Below, one piece after another: positions 35,934-44,370 of a stretch of DNA of 64,000 bases. A program made the position numbers and the translations under genes. The stretch comes from Billgrantia ethanolica (GTDB taxonomy: Bacteria > Pseudomonadota > Gammaproteobacteria > Pseudomonadales > Halomonadaceae): the NCBI RefSeq assembly GCF_021404305.1, contig NZ_JABFTX010000002.1, positions 372,001 to 436,000 on the forward strand, written 5' to 3'. Under the pieces are notes generated by a model. It did not search any database. It had not been told where the DNA came from and saw only the letters and a list, made by a program, of their open reading frames with translations. Numbering within the stretch: position 1 is the first letter of the stretch; each line of letters opens with the position of its first letter.

Positions 35934-35960
35934 CCCACCCGGCCACAGGCCGGGTGGGCA
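35934..35960 (-). terminator. Intercistronic hairpin after the first binding protein
   Basis: GCCCACCCGGCC and GGCCGGGTGGGC form a perfect 12-bp stem around a three-base loop, 11 bases past the stop of the gene at 35971. No T run follows on the minus strand. It is a partial terminator or an mRNA 3' stabiliser. Confidence 0.65.
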
Positions 35961-35970
35961 AGATGCCGAT

Positions 35971-36738
35971 TTACTCTTCGCCGAAATAGCGCTGGTAGAT
36001 CTCGTCGTAGGTGCCGTCTTCCTTCAGCGTGGCCAGGGCCTCGTTGAAGCGCTGGGCCAGAGCCTCGTCACGCGGACGGAAGGCGATGCCGAAGCCTTCG
36101 CCGAAGTACTCTTCCGGCTCGGTGACCATCTCGCCTACCACCTCGAACTCACCGCTGTGATTGTCGAGCAGGGTGGCCTGGCCGACGATGAACTCCAGGA
36201 AGACGAGGTCCAGACGCTGGGCCTGAAGGTCGAGCACCATGTCGTCGGCGGTGGAGTAGCGGCTGACGTTGGCTACGCGGCCGTAGTTGTCGGTGACGTA
36301 GCTGTCGAAAGTGGTACCGCGCTGCACGCCAATGCTCTTGCCGGCCAGGGTCTCTTCGTTGATCTCTTCGACATCGCTACCGGCCGGGGCGAACCAGGCA
36401 CCGGGGATGGTGATGTAGGGATCGGAGAAGAGCAGGGTCTGGCGGCGTTCGTCGTTGATGGTCATCGAGGACATGATGGCGTCGTAGTTGCGCGCCAGCA
36501 GGCCGGGGATGATGCCGTCCCACTCCTGCTCGATCCACTCGCAGGTGATGCCCATCTCGGCACACAGGGCGTTGCCCAGGTCGATGTCGAAGCCGGTCAG
36601 CTCACCGTCCGGCGTGCGGTATTCCATCGGCTCGTAGGGAACGTCGACGCCGAAGCGCACGTGATCGTAATCGCGGGCCTGGGCGGTACCGGCTGCGAGG
36701 GCCACGCCCAGCAGGGATACTGTCAGCAGTTTTTTCAT
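35971..36738 (-). CDS. ABC amino-acid binding protein, paralogue 1
   Basis: A 255-residue periplasmic binding protein of the HisJ/ArgT/AotJ family. The signal peptide covers about residues 1-22 (MKKLLTVSLLGVALAAGTAQA). The conserved ligand region is GVDVPYEPMEYRTPDGELTGF. ATG 36738 follows AGGGA. It sits directly after the two permease genes and is the primary binding protein of this transporter, probably for arginine, ornithine or lysine. A strong hairpin follows it, consistent with higher expression than the permeases. Confidence 0.9.
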   Translation of the reverse strand: MKKLLTVSLLGVALAAGTAQARDYDHVRFGVDVPYEPMEYRTPDGELTGFDIDLGNALCAEMGITCEWIEQEWDGIIPGLLARNYDAIMSSMTINDERRQTLLFSDPYITIPGAWFAPAGSDVEEINEETLAGKSIGVQRGTTFDSYVTDNYGRVANVSRYSTADDMVLDLQAQRLDLVFLEFIVGQATLLDNHSGEFEVVGEMVTEPEEYFGEGFGIAFRPRDEALAQRFNEALATLKEDGTYDEIYQRYFGEE

Positions 36739-36859
36739 GTTTCGTTTCCCTTTGTTTTCGTTCGGCACCGTTTCGGTGACGTCGCGCCTGAATTTAGCGC
36801 AGCCACGCCGGGGTCGAAAGCCCTGGCGCGAGCTTTTTCCAACGCCTGTTTGACGTTGT

Positions 36860-37591
36860 TCAATTGCCGCTCTGGGGCTTGAGGTGAGCCAGCAGCCTTT
36901 TCTCCAGGTAGCGGAAGAAGTAGAGGATGGCGAAGGTCAGGCAGAGGTAGATCGCCGCCGCGAACAGGAAGGCCTCGAACGGCGCATAGAAACGCGCATA
37001 GACGAAGCGTGCTGCGCCGGTGATGTCCATCAGCGTGACCACGCTGGCGATGGCGCTGGCATGCAGCATGAAGATCACCTCGTTGCCGTAGGCCGGCAGG
37101 GCGCGGCGGAAGGCGCTGGGCAGCACGATGCGCCGCATCATCAGCCCCTGCGACATGCCGTAGGCCTTGGCCGCTTCGATTTCACCCTGTGGCGTGGCCT
37201 TGATCGCCCCGCGGAATATCTCGGTGGTGTAAGCCGCCGTGTTGAGGGTGAAGGCGATCAGCGCCGGGTAGAAGGCCTCGCGCAGGATTGGCCAGAGGAA
37301 GGTCTGCTGAATGCCGTCGAAGAACACCACGCCGTAGTAGATGATGTAGAGCTGGATCAGCAGCGGCGTGCCGCGGAACACGTAGGTGTAGGCATAGATC
37401 GGCAGGCTGATCCAGCGACGCCCCGAGCTGCGCCCGATGGCCAGCGGTATCGCCAGCACCAGGCCGGCGACCAGCGACAGGAACACCAGTTGGGTGGTGA
37501 GCACCAGCCCGTCCCAGTAATAGCCGATGGTCTGCGGGGTGAAGATGCGGTTGCCGGCGAGCAGCTCGTTGAGCCAGGTCAATTCTGTCAT
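36860..37591 (-). CDS. ABC amino-acid permease (HisM type)
   Basis: A 243-residue inner-membrane permease with five or six helices and the polar amino acid permease signature, including the EAA loop (GEIEAAKAYGMSQGLMMRRIVLP) that contacts the ATPase. It pairs with the permease immediately upstream, separated by one base. Within the HisM/HisQ family it resembles components of arginine/ornithine systems. Confidence 0.9.
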   Translation of the reverse strand: MTELTWLNELLAGNRIFTPQTIGYYWDGLVLTTQLVFLSLVAGLVLAIPLAIGRSSGRRWISLPIYAYTYVFRGTPLLIQLYIIYYGVVFFDGIQQTFLWPILREAFYPALIAFTLNTAAYTTEIFRGAIKATPQGEIEAAKAYGMSQGLMMRRIVLPSAFRRALPAYGNEVIFMLHASAIASVVTLMDITGAARFVYARFYAPFEAFLFAAAIYLCLTFAILYFFRYLEKRLLAHLKPQSGN

Positions 37592-37592
37592 C

Positions 37593-38294
37593 TCAGTGCC
37601 CTCCGAAGCCGACGTTGTAGCGCTTCTGCAGCCGGGCGAACATCCACTCCGACACGCTGGCGATCAGCAGATAGACGGCGGCCACCGGGAGCAGGAAGGT
37701 GAACGGCTCGTGGGTGGCGCGCGACGCCTCGGCGGCCACGCGTACCATGTCCGAGAGCCCGATCACCGAAACCAGCGCGGTGGTCTTGAGCAATACCATC
37801 CAGTTGTTGGAGATGCCCGGCAGGGCATGGCGCATCATCTGCGGAAAGCGGATGCGCCGGAACACCAGCCAGGGGCTCATGCCGTAGGCCTTGCCGGCCT
37901 CGATCTGGCCGTGCTCCACGGCCATGAAGGCGCCACGGAAGGTCTCGCCCATGTAGGCACCGAAGATGAAGCCGATGGTGAGCACCCCGGCGGCGAAGGC
38001 GTTGAGGTTGATGTACCAGTCCACCCCGAACCGGTCGTAGATGGCATCGGTGGCGACGTTGAGCGCCATCTGGCCGCCGAAGAACAGCAGCAGCATCAGC
38101 ACCAGGTCGGGCACGCCACGAATCACTGTGGTGTAGAGCGTGGCCACCTTGTGCAGCAGCCAGTTGCGCGACATCTTGGCGCTGGCGGTGAGCAGCCCCA
38201 GGATCAGGGCGAAAATCAGCGACAGCACGGCGAGCTGGAGGGTGACGCCGGCACCCTCCAGCAGTCGCGGCCCGTAGCCATGTAGATCGATCAT
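37593..38294 (-). CDS. ABC amino-acid permease (HisQ type)
   Basis: A 233-residue inner-membrane permease of the polar amino acid family. The EAA loop is GQIEAGKAYGMSPWLVFRRIRFP. I chose ATG 38294 (MIDLHGYGP), eleven bases below the ATPase stop; an upstream in-frame codon would overlap the ATPase gene. It forms a heterodimer with the next gene product and is driven by the ATPase encoded upstream. Confidence 0.9.
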   Translation of the reverse strand: MIDLHGYGPRLLEGAGVTLQLAVLSLIFALILGLLTASAKMSRNWLLHKVATLYTTVIRGVPDLVLMLLLFFGGQMALNVATDAIYDRFGVDWYINLNAFAAGVLTIGFIFGAYMGETFRGAFMAVEHGQIEAGKAYGMSPWLVFRRIRFPQMMRHALPGISNNWMVLLKTTALVSVIGLSDMVRVAAEASRATHEPFTFLLPVAAVYLLIASVSEWMFARLQKRYNVGFGGH

Positions 38295-38304
38295 GCGGGA
38301 ACCC

Positions 38305-39075
38305 TCAATACTTCGGCGCCAGGAACTGCTTGAGCCGGGGTGAGGTGGGATTGACCAGTACCTCCTGGGGCGGGCCGGCTTCTTCGACGAGGCCCTGGTG
38401 CAGGTAGATGACCTGGCTGGAGACGTCGCGGGCGAAGCCCATCTCATGGGTCACCACCACCATCGTGCGGCCTTCCTCGGCCAGGTCACGCATGACCTTG
38501 AGCACGTCGCCGACCAGCTCCGGATCCAGCGCCGAGGTGGGCTCGTCGAACAGCATTACCTCAGGATCCATGGCCAGCGCCCGGGCAATGGCGCCACGCT
38601 GCTGCTGGCCGCCCGACATCTGCGCCGGATAGGCGTCCGCCCGGGCGGTCAGGCCGACCCGCTCGAGCAGGGCGCGGGCATGCTCGATAGCCTCCTTCTT
38701 CGACTTGCCGAGGACATGGATGGGGGCCTCGATGATGTTCTCCAGCAGGGTCATGTGCGACCACAGATTGAAGCTCTGGAACACCATGGAAAGCCGGGCG
38801 CGCATGCGCACCACCTGCTTCCAGTCGGCGGGCTCGCGACCGTGCTTGGTGTGCTTGAAGCGAATTTCCTCGCCATGCACGATCAGGTCGCCTTCGTCGG
38901 GCTGCTCCAGCAGGTTCATGCAGCGTAGGAAGGTGCTCTTGCCGGAGCCGGAGGCTCCTATCAGGGTGATCACGTCGCCCTTTCTGGCCTCGAGGGAGAG
39001 TCCCTTGAGGACTTCGGTGTCACCGAAGCGCTTCTTGATGTTGCGCACTTCGAGTGGAATCGGGGTATCGGCCAT
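38305..39075 (-). CDS. ABC amino-acid transporter ATPase (HisP type)
   Basis: A 256-residue ATPase with Walker [10 protein letters not shown], signature [15 protein letters not shown], Walker [13 protein letters not shown] and switch histidine in VVTHEMGFA. It shows the HisP-type insertion after the Walker A region ([14 protein letters not shown]). ATG 39075 follows GGAG; an in-frame ATG at 39138 would add 21 unconserved residues. It is the first main gene of the operon that continues through permeases, two binding proteins and the IadA homologue. Confidence 0.92.
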   Translation of the reverse strand: MADTPIPLEVRNIKKRFGDTEVLKGLSLEARKGDVITLIGASGSGKSTFLRCMNLLEQPDEGDLIVHGEEIRFKHTKHGREPADWKQVVRMRARLSMVFQSFNLWSHMTLLENIIEAPIHVLGKSKKEAIEHARALLERVGLTARADAYPAQMSGGQQQRGAIARALAMDPEVMLFDEPTSALDPELVGDVLKVMRDLAEEGRTMVVVTHEMGFARDVSSQVIYLHQGLVEEAGPPQEVLVNPTSPRLKQFLAPKY

Positions 39076-39153
39076 GGGACGGGCTCCAGGTCGGGACGGG
39101 TCGCCTGTGGCGACGGGCCGGTTCAATCGGGCAGGCACGAAAAAGGGGCGATT

Positions 39154-39237
39154 CTAACAGGCCTGAGGGCTTTGGGCAGAGGGAGGTAAAGCCCGTGTCA
39201 TGCGACGATGGTCGAGGAAGTGAGGCGAGAAAAGCAT
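39154..39237 (-). CDS. Candidate 27-residue leader peptide
   Basis: A short frame upstream of the ABC operon starts at ATG 39237, with AGGAG seven bases before it, and ends at TAG 79 bases before the ATPase start. The peptide contains DHRRMTR, with three Arg codons close together. A weak GGGCTTT/AAAGCCC stem and a CCCCTTTTT stretch follow. An arginine-sensing leader is possible given the transporter family, but this is inference. Confidence 0.3.
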   Translation of the reverse strand: MLFSPHFLDHRRMTRALPPSAQSPQAC

Positions 39238-39314
39238 CAAAAGGCTCCTAGTTATTGTTGTATCACAAAAAATATTGCTGAAGCGATTGGGGCTCGGGGT
39301 CGTTTTCCCTGTCG

Positions 39315-40301
39315 CTAGCCGGGCGGCGTTGCAGGGCGAGCCAGCAGGACGGCGCGGGCGCCAAGCTCCACCGCCGCATTGGGAAAGACCACGCTCAGCG
39401 GTTCGTCCTGAACGATGCAAGGGCCGGCGCTGGCGTCTTCGGCAAGCCGAGTACCGGGCGCGAATTCGGTAAAGTTCGGCGTATCGTCGGGAAAGCACAA
39501 GTGGAAGTCCTGTGATTGCCGCATCAGCTCGTGGGCGACGCGGAAGAACGCCATACGTGCCGGGTCGGCCCCTCGCGGCTCGCGCCCTTCCAGCAGGGCT
39601 TTGAGAAGACGTGTCATGGGGGCCAGGGCAGTCAGGTCGTTGTGGCCGAAGGGCAGGGCGCGCCCCAGCTCCAGGGTGAAGGCCTGGGCCTGATGATAGT
39701 GCTTGGAGTAGTGGGAAAAGGTCCAACTGTGCCGATGCTGGTGCAGCACCGCCTGGATGCCGGCCTCGGCCAGCCAACGCCACTGTTCGGGCCGGGTGAT
39801 CGTTTCGGCGAAGGGTTCGACCACGAAGCGCGGGAAGCGGCTGTCGCGGATCGCCGTGTGCAGGTCATAGTGCAGTCGCTCGCGCCCGGCATGCCGGGCG
39901 TAGAAATCGTCCACGGCGCTCATCAGCTGTCGGGCGCGATCCGGCTCCATGCCGGTCTCGTCCAGGTCGCGACGAAACAGGCGGTTGAGATTGGTGTTCA
40001 CGTAGCGCTCGGCGCGGCTAATGGCCTCGAGATTGCCCAGGATGATCAGCGCCGGAGCCCCCAGTGGCAGCAGGCCGGCTTCGATGCGGGCCAGGCAGCT
40101 GCCGAGCAGCTCGATGGGCGCCGTCTCGTTGCCGTGGATGCCCACCGAAAACACGCAGGCGCGCGCCGTCGCGCGGCACTCGGTAGGCGTCAGCTCGAGA
40201 ATGCCCGGGGCGTGAAGCCGGTAGCTACCGCCGCGCAGGCGGCCGCTGTGTGCCGCGGGGCGGGTCTCTTCGAGGCTGAGTTCGATCCATTCCGACAACA
40301 T
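39315..40301 (-). CDS. astE: Succinylglutamate desuccinylase
   Basis: The last step of the arginine succinyltransferase (AST) pathway: it hydrolyses N-succinylglutamate to glutamate and succinate. The 328 residues show the zinc carboxypeptidase-like site: His56 and Glu59 in GIHGNETAP, His148 in YDLHTAI, and the catalytic Glu211 in FTLELGRALPFG. ATG 40301 gives the family length; the ribosome binding site is weak. The other ast genes are not in the window, so astE is separated from its usual operon. It lies directly upstream, on the same strand, of an arginine-type ABC operon. Confidence 0.9.
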   Translation of the reverse strand: MLSEWIELSLEETRPAAHSGRLRGGSYRLHAPGILELTPTECRATARACVFSVGIHGNETAPIELLGSCLARIEAGLLPLGAPALIILGNLEAISRAERYVNTNLNRLFRRDLDETGMEPDRARQLMSAVDDFYARHAGRERLHYDLHTAIRDSRFPRFVVEPFAETITRPEQWRWLAEAGIQAVLHQHRHSWTFSHYSKHYHQAQAFTLELGRALPFGHNDLTALAPMTRLLKALLEGREPRGADPARMAFFRVAHELMRQSQDFHLCFPDDTPNFTEFAPGTRLAEDASAGPCIVQDEPLSVVFPNAAVELGARAVLLARPATPPG

Positions 40302-40493
40302 GCTTCGTCCGGGGGCTGTGGGTCCTCGCTCACCTTCCTGCGGACAGGGCATTATCTCAAGCGCGGGCGTCGGGCTGGTGAAAGCCCGGGTGCGATATTG
40401 AAAACGACTCCTGCGTGCCGACCTTTGCCCAATGGGGGCGCGGGCGGGCAGCGACTAAGCTGCCTGAAACTTTTTTGCGGCGAGGAGCCCGCC

Positions 40494-41384
40494 ATGCCAA
40501 CTGCCCAAGGTAACGCTTCGCTCGGCCATGGTGGCCGTCTCGACGATCACTACGATGCGGCCAGCGCCAGCCAAGGCCACCCCCTACAGGTACGCCTGCG
40601 CGAGGCTTTTCGGGCTGCTGGGCGGGACCCGGAGAACCTGAGTGTCGACGACATCGCCGGCATCGACCAGCTGCATCTCGGTGGGCGCAGCGCCAGTCGC
40701 GTGCTGGCGGATATGGGCAAGCTGACGGGGGGCGAGCGAGTGCTCGACGTCGGCTGCGGTACCGGCGGTGCCAGCCGTCTGCTGGCCGCCGAGTACGACT
40801 GCGATGTGATGGGAATCGATATCACTGCCGCCTTCGTCGAGGTGGCACGCTGGCTGAGCAGGGCGACCGGCCTGGCCGGGCGCACCCGCTTCGTGTGTGG
40901 CGATGCTGCCAGCGTGCCGCTGACGACAAGCAGCATCGAGGCGGTGTGGTGCCAGCATGCGCTGATGAACATGCCCCAGGTGCCGCGGGTGCTGGCCGAG
41001 TGGCGGCGCTTGCTCGTGCCCGGCGGTCGCGTGCTGCTGCACGAGGTGGTGGCCGGCGACAATCCCGAGCCGCTGGCGCTGCCCGTCCCCTGGGCGCGCA
41101 CCCCAGCCAACAGCCATCTACGCTGCCGAGAGCAACTGGAGCGCGCCCTGGCCCTGGCGGGCTTCGAGCCGCTCGCCATCGAGGACGTGACGGAGGCCGC
41201 CCTGAGCTGGCGTGAGACCCGGGCAAAACGCGAAAGCGGCGCCCAGCAGGCGGCCCGGGCGCTGCCGGGGCCGGCGCTGATCTTCGGCGATGATTTTGCT
41301 CTGATGGGGCGCAACCTGCGCGACAACCTGGCGACCGGAAAAGTCAAAGTGCTGGCCGGCGTCTGGCAGCGCACCGGTCGATGA
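40494..41384 (+). CDS. Class I SAM-dependent methyltransferase
   Basis: A 296-residue methyltransferase of the Methyltransf_11 type. Motif I is LDVGCGTGGASRLLA at about residues 84-98, followed by the acidic motif VMGIDIT and a post-I block CGDAASVPL. The overall pattern, with GGASR after motif I, resembles small-molecule N-methyltransferases such as sarcosine/dimethylglycine enzymes, but the substrate cannot be assigned. GAGGAG lies seven bases before ATG 40494. It diverges from astE and precedes wrbA by 105 bases. Confidence 0.8.
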   Translation: MPTAQGNASLGHGGRLDDHYDAASASQGHPLQVRLREAFRAAGRDPENLSVDDIAGIDQLHLGGRSASRVLADMGKLTGGERVLDVGCGTGGASRLLAAEYDCDVMGIDITAAFVEVARWLSRATGLAGRTRFVCGDAASVPLTTSSIEAVWCQHALMNMPQVPRVLAEWRRLLVPGGRVLLHEVVAGDNPEPLALPVPWARTPANSHLRCREQLERALALAGFEPLAIEDVTEAALSWRETRAKRESGAQQAARALPGPALIFGDDFALMGRNLRDNLATGKVKVLAGVWQRTGR

Positions 41385-41489
41385 AATCGAACCAGACGTG
41401 CTAAAAGCTTTGCTTTTCTTCACCGCCCTGCCTTCTACGCTGACGAGTGTCATCAGTGCTGATGTCGTCTTTTCTACAGGAGGTGAACG

Positions 41490-42086
41490 ATGACCAAGGT
41501 GCTCGTGCTCTACCATTCGATGTATGGCCATATCCACACCATGGCCCAAGCCGTCGCCGAGGGAGCCAGGCAGGTCGATGGCGTGGAGGTCGACGTCAAG
41601 CGCGTACCCGAGACCATGGACCCTGAAACCTTTGCCAAGGCGGGCGGCAAGACCTTCGACACGCCGGAAGCCTCGCCCCAGGAGCTGGCCGATTACGATG
41701 CGGTGATCTTCGGTACCCCGACGCGCTTCGGCAACATGACCGGGCAGATGCGCAACTTTCTCGACCAGACCGGCGGCCTGTGGGCCAAGGGGGCGCTGCG
41801 CGGCAAGGTGGGCAGCGTGTTCACCTCGACCGGCACCGGCGGCGGCAACGAAACCACCATCCTCACGTCCTGGACCACCCTGGCCCACCAGGGCATGCTG
41901 ATCCTGCCGGTGGGCTACGGGCTCGAGTCGCAGTTCGACATCTCCAGCGTCCAGGGCGGCTCGCCCTACGGCGCCTCGACGCTGGCCGGGGCGGACGGTT
42001 CGCGTCAGCCCACCGAGCATGAGCTCGAGCTGGCCAGACTGCAGGGGCGCAGCGTTGCCCAGGTAGCGGCCAAGCTGGGCGCGTAA
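41490..42086 (+). CDS. wrbA: NAD(P)H:quinone oxidoreductase WrbA
   Basis: A 198-residue flavodoxin-fold, FMN-dependent quinone reductase that makes two-electron reductions and limits redox cycling. The FMN loop [12 protein letters not shown] lies near the N-terminus, and GTPTRFGNM and [12 protein letters not shown] match WrbA. AGGAGG lies six bases before ATG 41490. A strong bidirectional terminator follows, shared with the convergent PRC-barrel gene. Confidence 0.95.
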   Translation: MTKVLVLYHSMYGHIHTMAQAVAEGARQVDGVEVDVKRVPETMDPETFAKAGGKTFDTPEASPQELADYDAVIFGTPTRFGNMTGQMRNFLDQTGGLWAKGALRGKVGSVFTSTGTGGGNETTILTSWTTLAHQGMLILPVGYGLESQFDISSVQGGSPYGASTLAGADGSRQPTEHELELARLQGRSVAQVAAKLGA

Positions 42087-42142
42087 GATTGAGGCGGCCA
42101 AAGCTGGCCGCATGAGAGCGACCGCTGAGAGGCGACGTAAAG

Positions 42143-42172
42143 AAAAAGGCGCGGCATGGGCCGCGCCTTTTT
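42143..42172. terminator. Bidirectional terminator
   Basis: AAAAAGGCGCGGC pairs with GCCGCGCCTTTTT around a four-base loop. T runs lie at both ends, so it can stop wrbA on the plus strand and the PRC-barrel gene on the minus strand. Confidence 0.93.
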
Positions 42173-42207
42173 CATGTGCCGTTGGTGGCTGATGCCGGGC
42201 GGTCGTA

Positions 42208-43083
42208 TCAGTTCAGGTTCTGCTCGCCTTCGCCCAGATTGTCGTCACCGTCCAACTCCTCGAGGTTGTCCTGGTCGAAATCATCGACGGAGCGCTCACC
42301 GCTCTGCGATTGCAGGATTATCTCTCCTTCGGAGCGAATCTCCAGGTTGTCGATCGGGTAGGCCGCCTCGTCGCCGCCGAAGCCGAGGAAGCCGCCCTCG
42401 CTGACGATGACGTAGGTCTGGTCGGTCTGGGTGTCGCGCACCACTCTCTCGACGTCACCCACTTCGTCGCCGTCCTGGGTGACGATGTCGCGGCCTTCGA
42501 GATCGCTTACCTGCATGTCCATCTGCTGGCCGACCTGATCCTGTGCGGCCTGATCCTGACCATTCTGGTCGTCATCGAACATGCCGTCCTGATCGACTTC
42601 GACGTCGGGCTCGGGCTGCTCGATGGTCACGTCGGGCGATTGCTGCTCTACGGTGACTTCAGGCGGCTCCTGCTCGACCTCGATCTCGGCCGGCTCCTGG
42701 TCGACCTCGACGTCGGTCTCGCCCGGACTGGCCTCTACCTGGGTATCCCCATCCAGGCCGTTGTCATCATCGGCATCGTCGGCAATGCCAATCTCTTCTT
42801 CCTCGTCCTCGAACTCTTCGTTGTCGAACTCGTCATTCTCGAATTCGTTGTCGTCAGCGTATGGCTGCTGGCCCTGGCCATGTGGATCGAAGCCGGTCTC
42901 GCCCGGTTCGCCCGCCTGCTCTTCGTCGAACTGCTCCTGATTCTGGGCGTCCTCATCGGTCATCTGCTGCGGTTCGCCCAAATGATGCTGAGGATCCTCG
43001 TCCTGGACGTCCTGAGCAAGGACGCCGTGGCTGAGCCCGGTGCTCAGGGCGCCTACTGCAATGGCAATTGCTGTCCTTTTCAT
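42208..43083 (-). CDS. Exported acidic PRC-barrel protein
   Basis: A 291-residue exported protein. The signal peptide (about 1-24, ending VLA) is followed by a very acidic, probably disordered region rich in Asp, Glu and Gln (about 25-200). This includes a run of short near-repeats built on VEV-x-QEP and VTVEQ units at about 125-175. A C-terminal PRC-barrel (about 205-265, starting VSDLEGRDIVTQDG) follows. The extreme acidity fits a halophile's periplasm. AGGAGG precedes ATG 43083. The function is unknown; related PRC-barrel proteins are linked to stress or envelope roles. Confidence 0.8.
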   Translation of the reverse strand: MKRTAIAIAVGALSTGLSHGVLAQDVQDEDPQHHLGEPQQMTDEDAQNQEQFDEEQAGEPGETGFDPHGQGQQPYADDNEFENDEFDNEEFEDEEEEIGIADDADDDNGLDGDTQVEASPGETDVEVDQEPAEIEVEQEPPEVTVEQQSPDVTIEQPEPDVEVDQDGMFDDDQNGQDQAAQDQVGQQMDMQVSDLEGRDIVTQDGDEVGDVERVVRDTQTDQTYVIVSEGGFLGFGGDEAAYPIDNLEIRSEGEIILQSQSGERSVDDFDQDNLEELDGDDNLGEGEQNLN

Positions 43084-43225
43084 GCCCTTCCTCCTTTCGT
43101 TGCGCGTTGCCCTTTCGAGCTTGCACACATCAGGCTAGACGAGGGATTGGCAACCAAGGCCAGGGCTTACCGGGAAGTAACTAAAACAAAGCGAGAAGTT
43201 ACGCGGGAGGGTTTTCGTTTCGATG

Positions 43226-43254
43226 GCCCCAGCCGGACGATGTCCGGCTGGGGC
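43226..43254 (-). terminator. Terminator-like hairpin after the ttuC gene
   Basis: GCCCCAGCCGGAC and GTCCGGCTGGGGC form a perfect 13-bp stem around GAT, 17 bases past the dehydrogenase stop. No T run follows, so termination may be partial. Confidence 0.6.
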
Positions 43255-43271
43255 AGGGAGAGCCGCGGTGC

Positions 43272-44345
43272 TTATTGGGCAACACGCTCGGCTATGGCCT
43301 TGCCCAGGGTCTGGGTGGTGCCCTGGCCGCGAATGTCCGGCGTCAGCACTGCCGGATCGGCTTCCGTCAGCACCGCTTCGAAGGCGGCGATGATGGCGTC
43401 GGCGGCCTCCTTATGGCCCAGGTGCTCGAGCATCATAGCGCCGGACCAGATCTGGCCGATGGGGTTGGCGATGCCCTTGCCGGCGATGTCCGGAGCGCTG
43501 CCGTGGACCGGCTCGAACAGGCTGGGGAACTTGCCCTCGGGGTTGATGTTGGCCGAGGGCGCCACGCCGATGGTGCCGGTGCAGGCCGGGCCCAGGTCGG
43601 AGAGGATGTCGCCGAACAGGTTGCTGGCCACCACCACGTCGAACCAGTCGGGGTGCATGACGAAGTTGGCAGTGAGGATGTCGATGTGAAACTTGTCGAC
43701 GCTGACCTCGGGGTAGTTGCCCGACATGGCCACGACCCGCTCGTCCCACCACGGCATGGTGATGGCGATGCCGTTGGACTTGGTGGCCGAGGTGAGCTTC
43801 TTCCGCGGCCGGCTCTGGGCCAGCTCGAAGGCGAACTTGAGCACCCGGTCGGTGCCGTGGCGGGTCATCACCGTTTCCTGGATCACCACCTCGCGCTCGG
43901 TGCCCTCGAACATCTTGCCGCCGACGCTGGAGTATTCGCCTTCGGTGTTCTCGCGCACCACGTAGAAGTCGATGTCGCCGGGCTTGCGGTCGGCCAGCGG
44001 GCTCTTGATGCCCGGCAGCAGCTTGCACGGGCGCAGGTTGATGTACTGGTCGAACTGGCGGCGGAACTGCAGCAGCGAGCCCCACAGCGAGACGTGGTCC
44101 GGCACCGTGTCGGGCCAGCCCACCGCGCCGTAGAAGATGGCGTCGAAGTCCTTGAGCTGCTCGAACCAGTCGTCGGGCATCATCTTGCCGTGCTTGGCGT
44201 AGTAGTCGCAGCAGGCGAAGTCGAAGTGCTCGAAGGCCAGGTCGATGTCGAAGCGCTTGGCAACGGCTTCGAGCACGCGCAGGCCTTCCGGCATCACTTC
44301 GTTGCCGATGCCGTCGCCGGGAATGACAGCGATACGATGGGTCAT
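43272..44345 (-). CDS. Tartrate dehydrogenase / D-malate dehydrogenase
   Basis: A 357-residue member of the beta-decarboxylating dehydrogenase family, closest in pattern to TtuC/DmlA (tartrate dehydrogenase/decarboxylase, D-malate dehydrogenase). Visible blocks are IPGDGIGNEVMPEGLRVL, DFYVVRENTEGEYSSVGG and the metal site SNLFGDILSDL. It oxidises a 2-hydroxy dicarboxylate with NAD and a divalent metal, usually decarboxylating it. It lies 25 bases after a dehalogenase gene and both diverge from a LysR gene of the DmlR/TtuA type. leuB is excluded by the TtuC-type motifs and context. Confidence 0.88.
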   Translation of the reverse strand: MTHRIAVIPGDGIGNEVMPEGLRVLEAVAKRFDIDLAFEHFDFACCDYYAKHGKMMPDDWFEQLKDFDAIFYGAVGWPDTVPDHVSLWGSLLQFRRQFDQYINLRPCKLLPGIKSPLADRKPGDIDFYVVRENTEGEYSSVGGKMFEGTEREVVIQETVMTRHGTDRVLKFAFELAQSRPRKKLTSATKSNGIAITMPWWDERVVAMSGNYPEVSVDKFHIDILTANFVMHPDWFDVVVASNLFGDILSDLGPACTGTIGVAPSANINPEGKFPSLFEPVHGSAPDIAGKGIANPIGQIWSGAMMLEHLGHKEAADAIIAAFEAVLTEADPAVLTPDIRGQGTTQTLGKAIAERVAQ

Positions 44346-44370
44346 GGTGGACTCCTCGGATGGTGGTGGA

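Noticed and set aside
40494..41384. Methyltransferase as a glycine betaine synthesis enzyme (GSMT/SDMT)
   Set aside because: Motif I resembles that group, but no partner methyltransferase or betaine gene is adjacent, and family-specific residues cannot be confirmed by eye.
42310..43689. A 459-codon plus-strand open frame with hydrophobic stretches opposite the PRC-barrel gene
   Set aside because: The apparent membrane segments are the antisense reading of Asp/Glu codons (GAC/GAG read as Val/Leu/Phe). The minus-strand gene has a signal peptide, AGGAGG and a domain.
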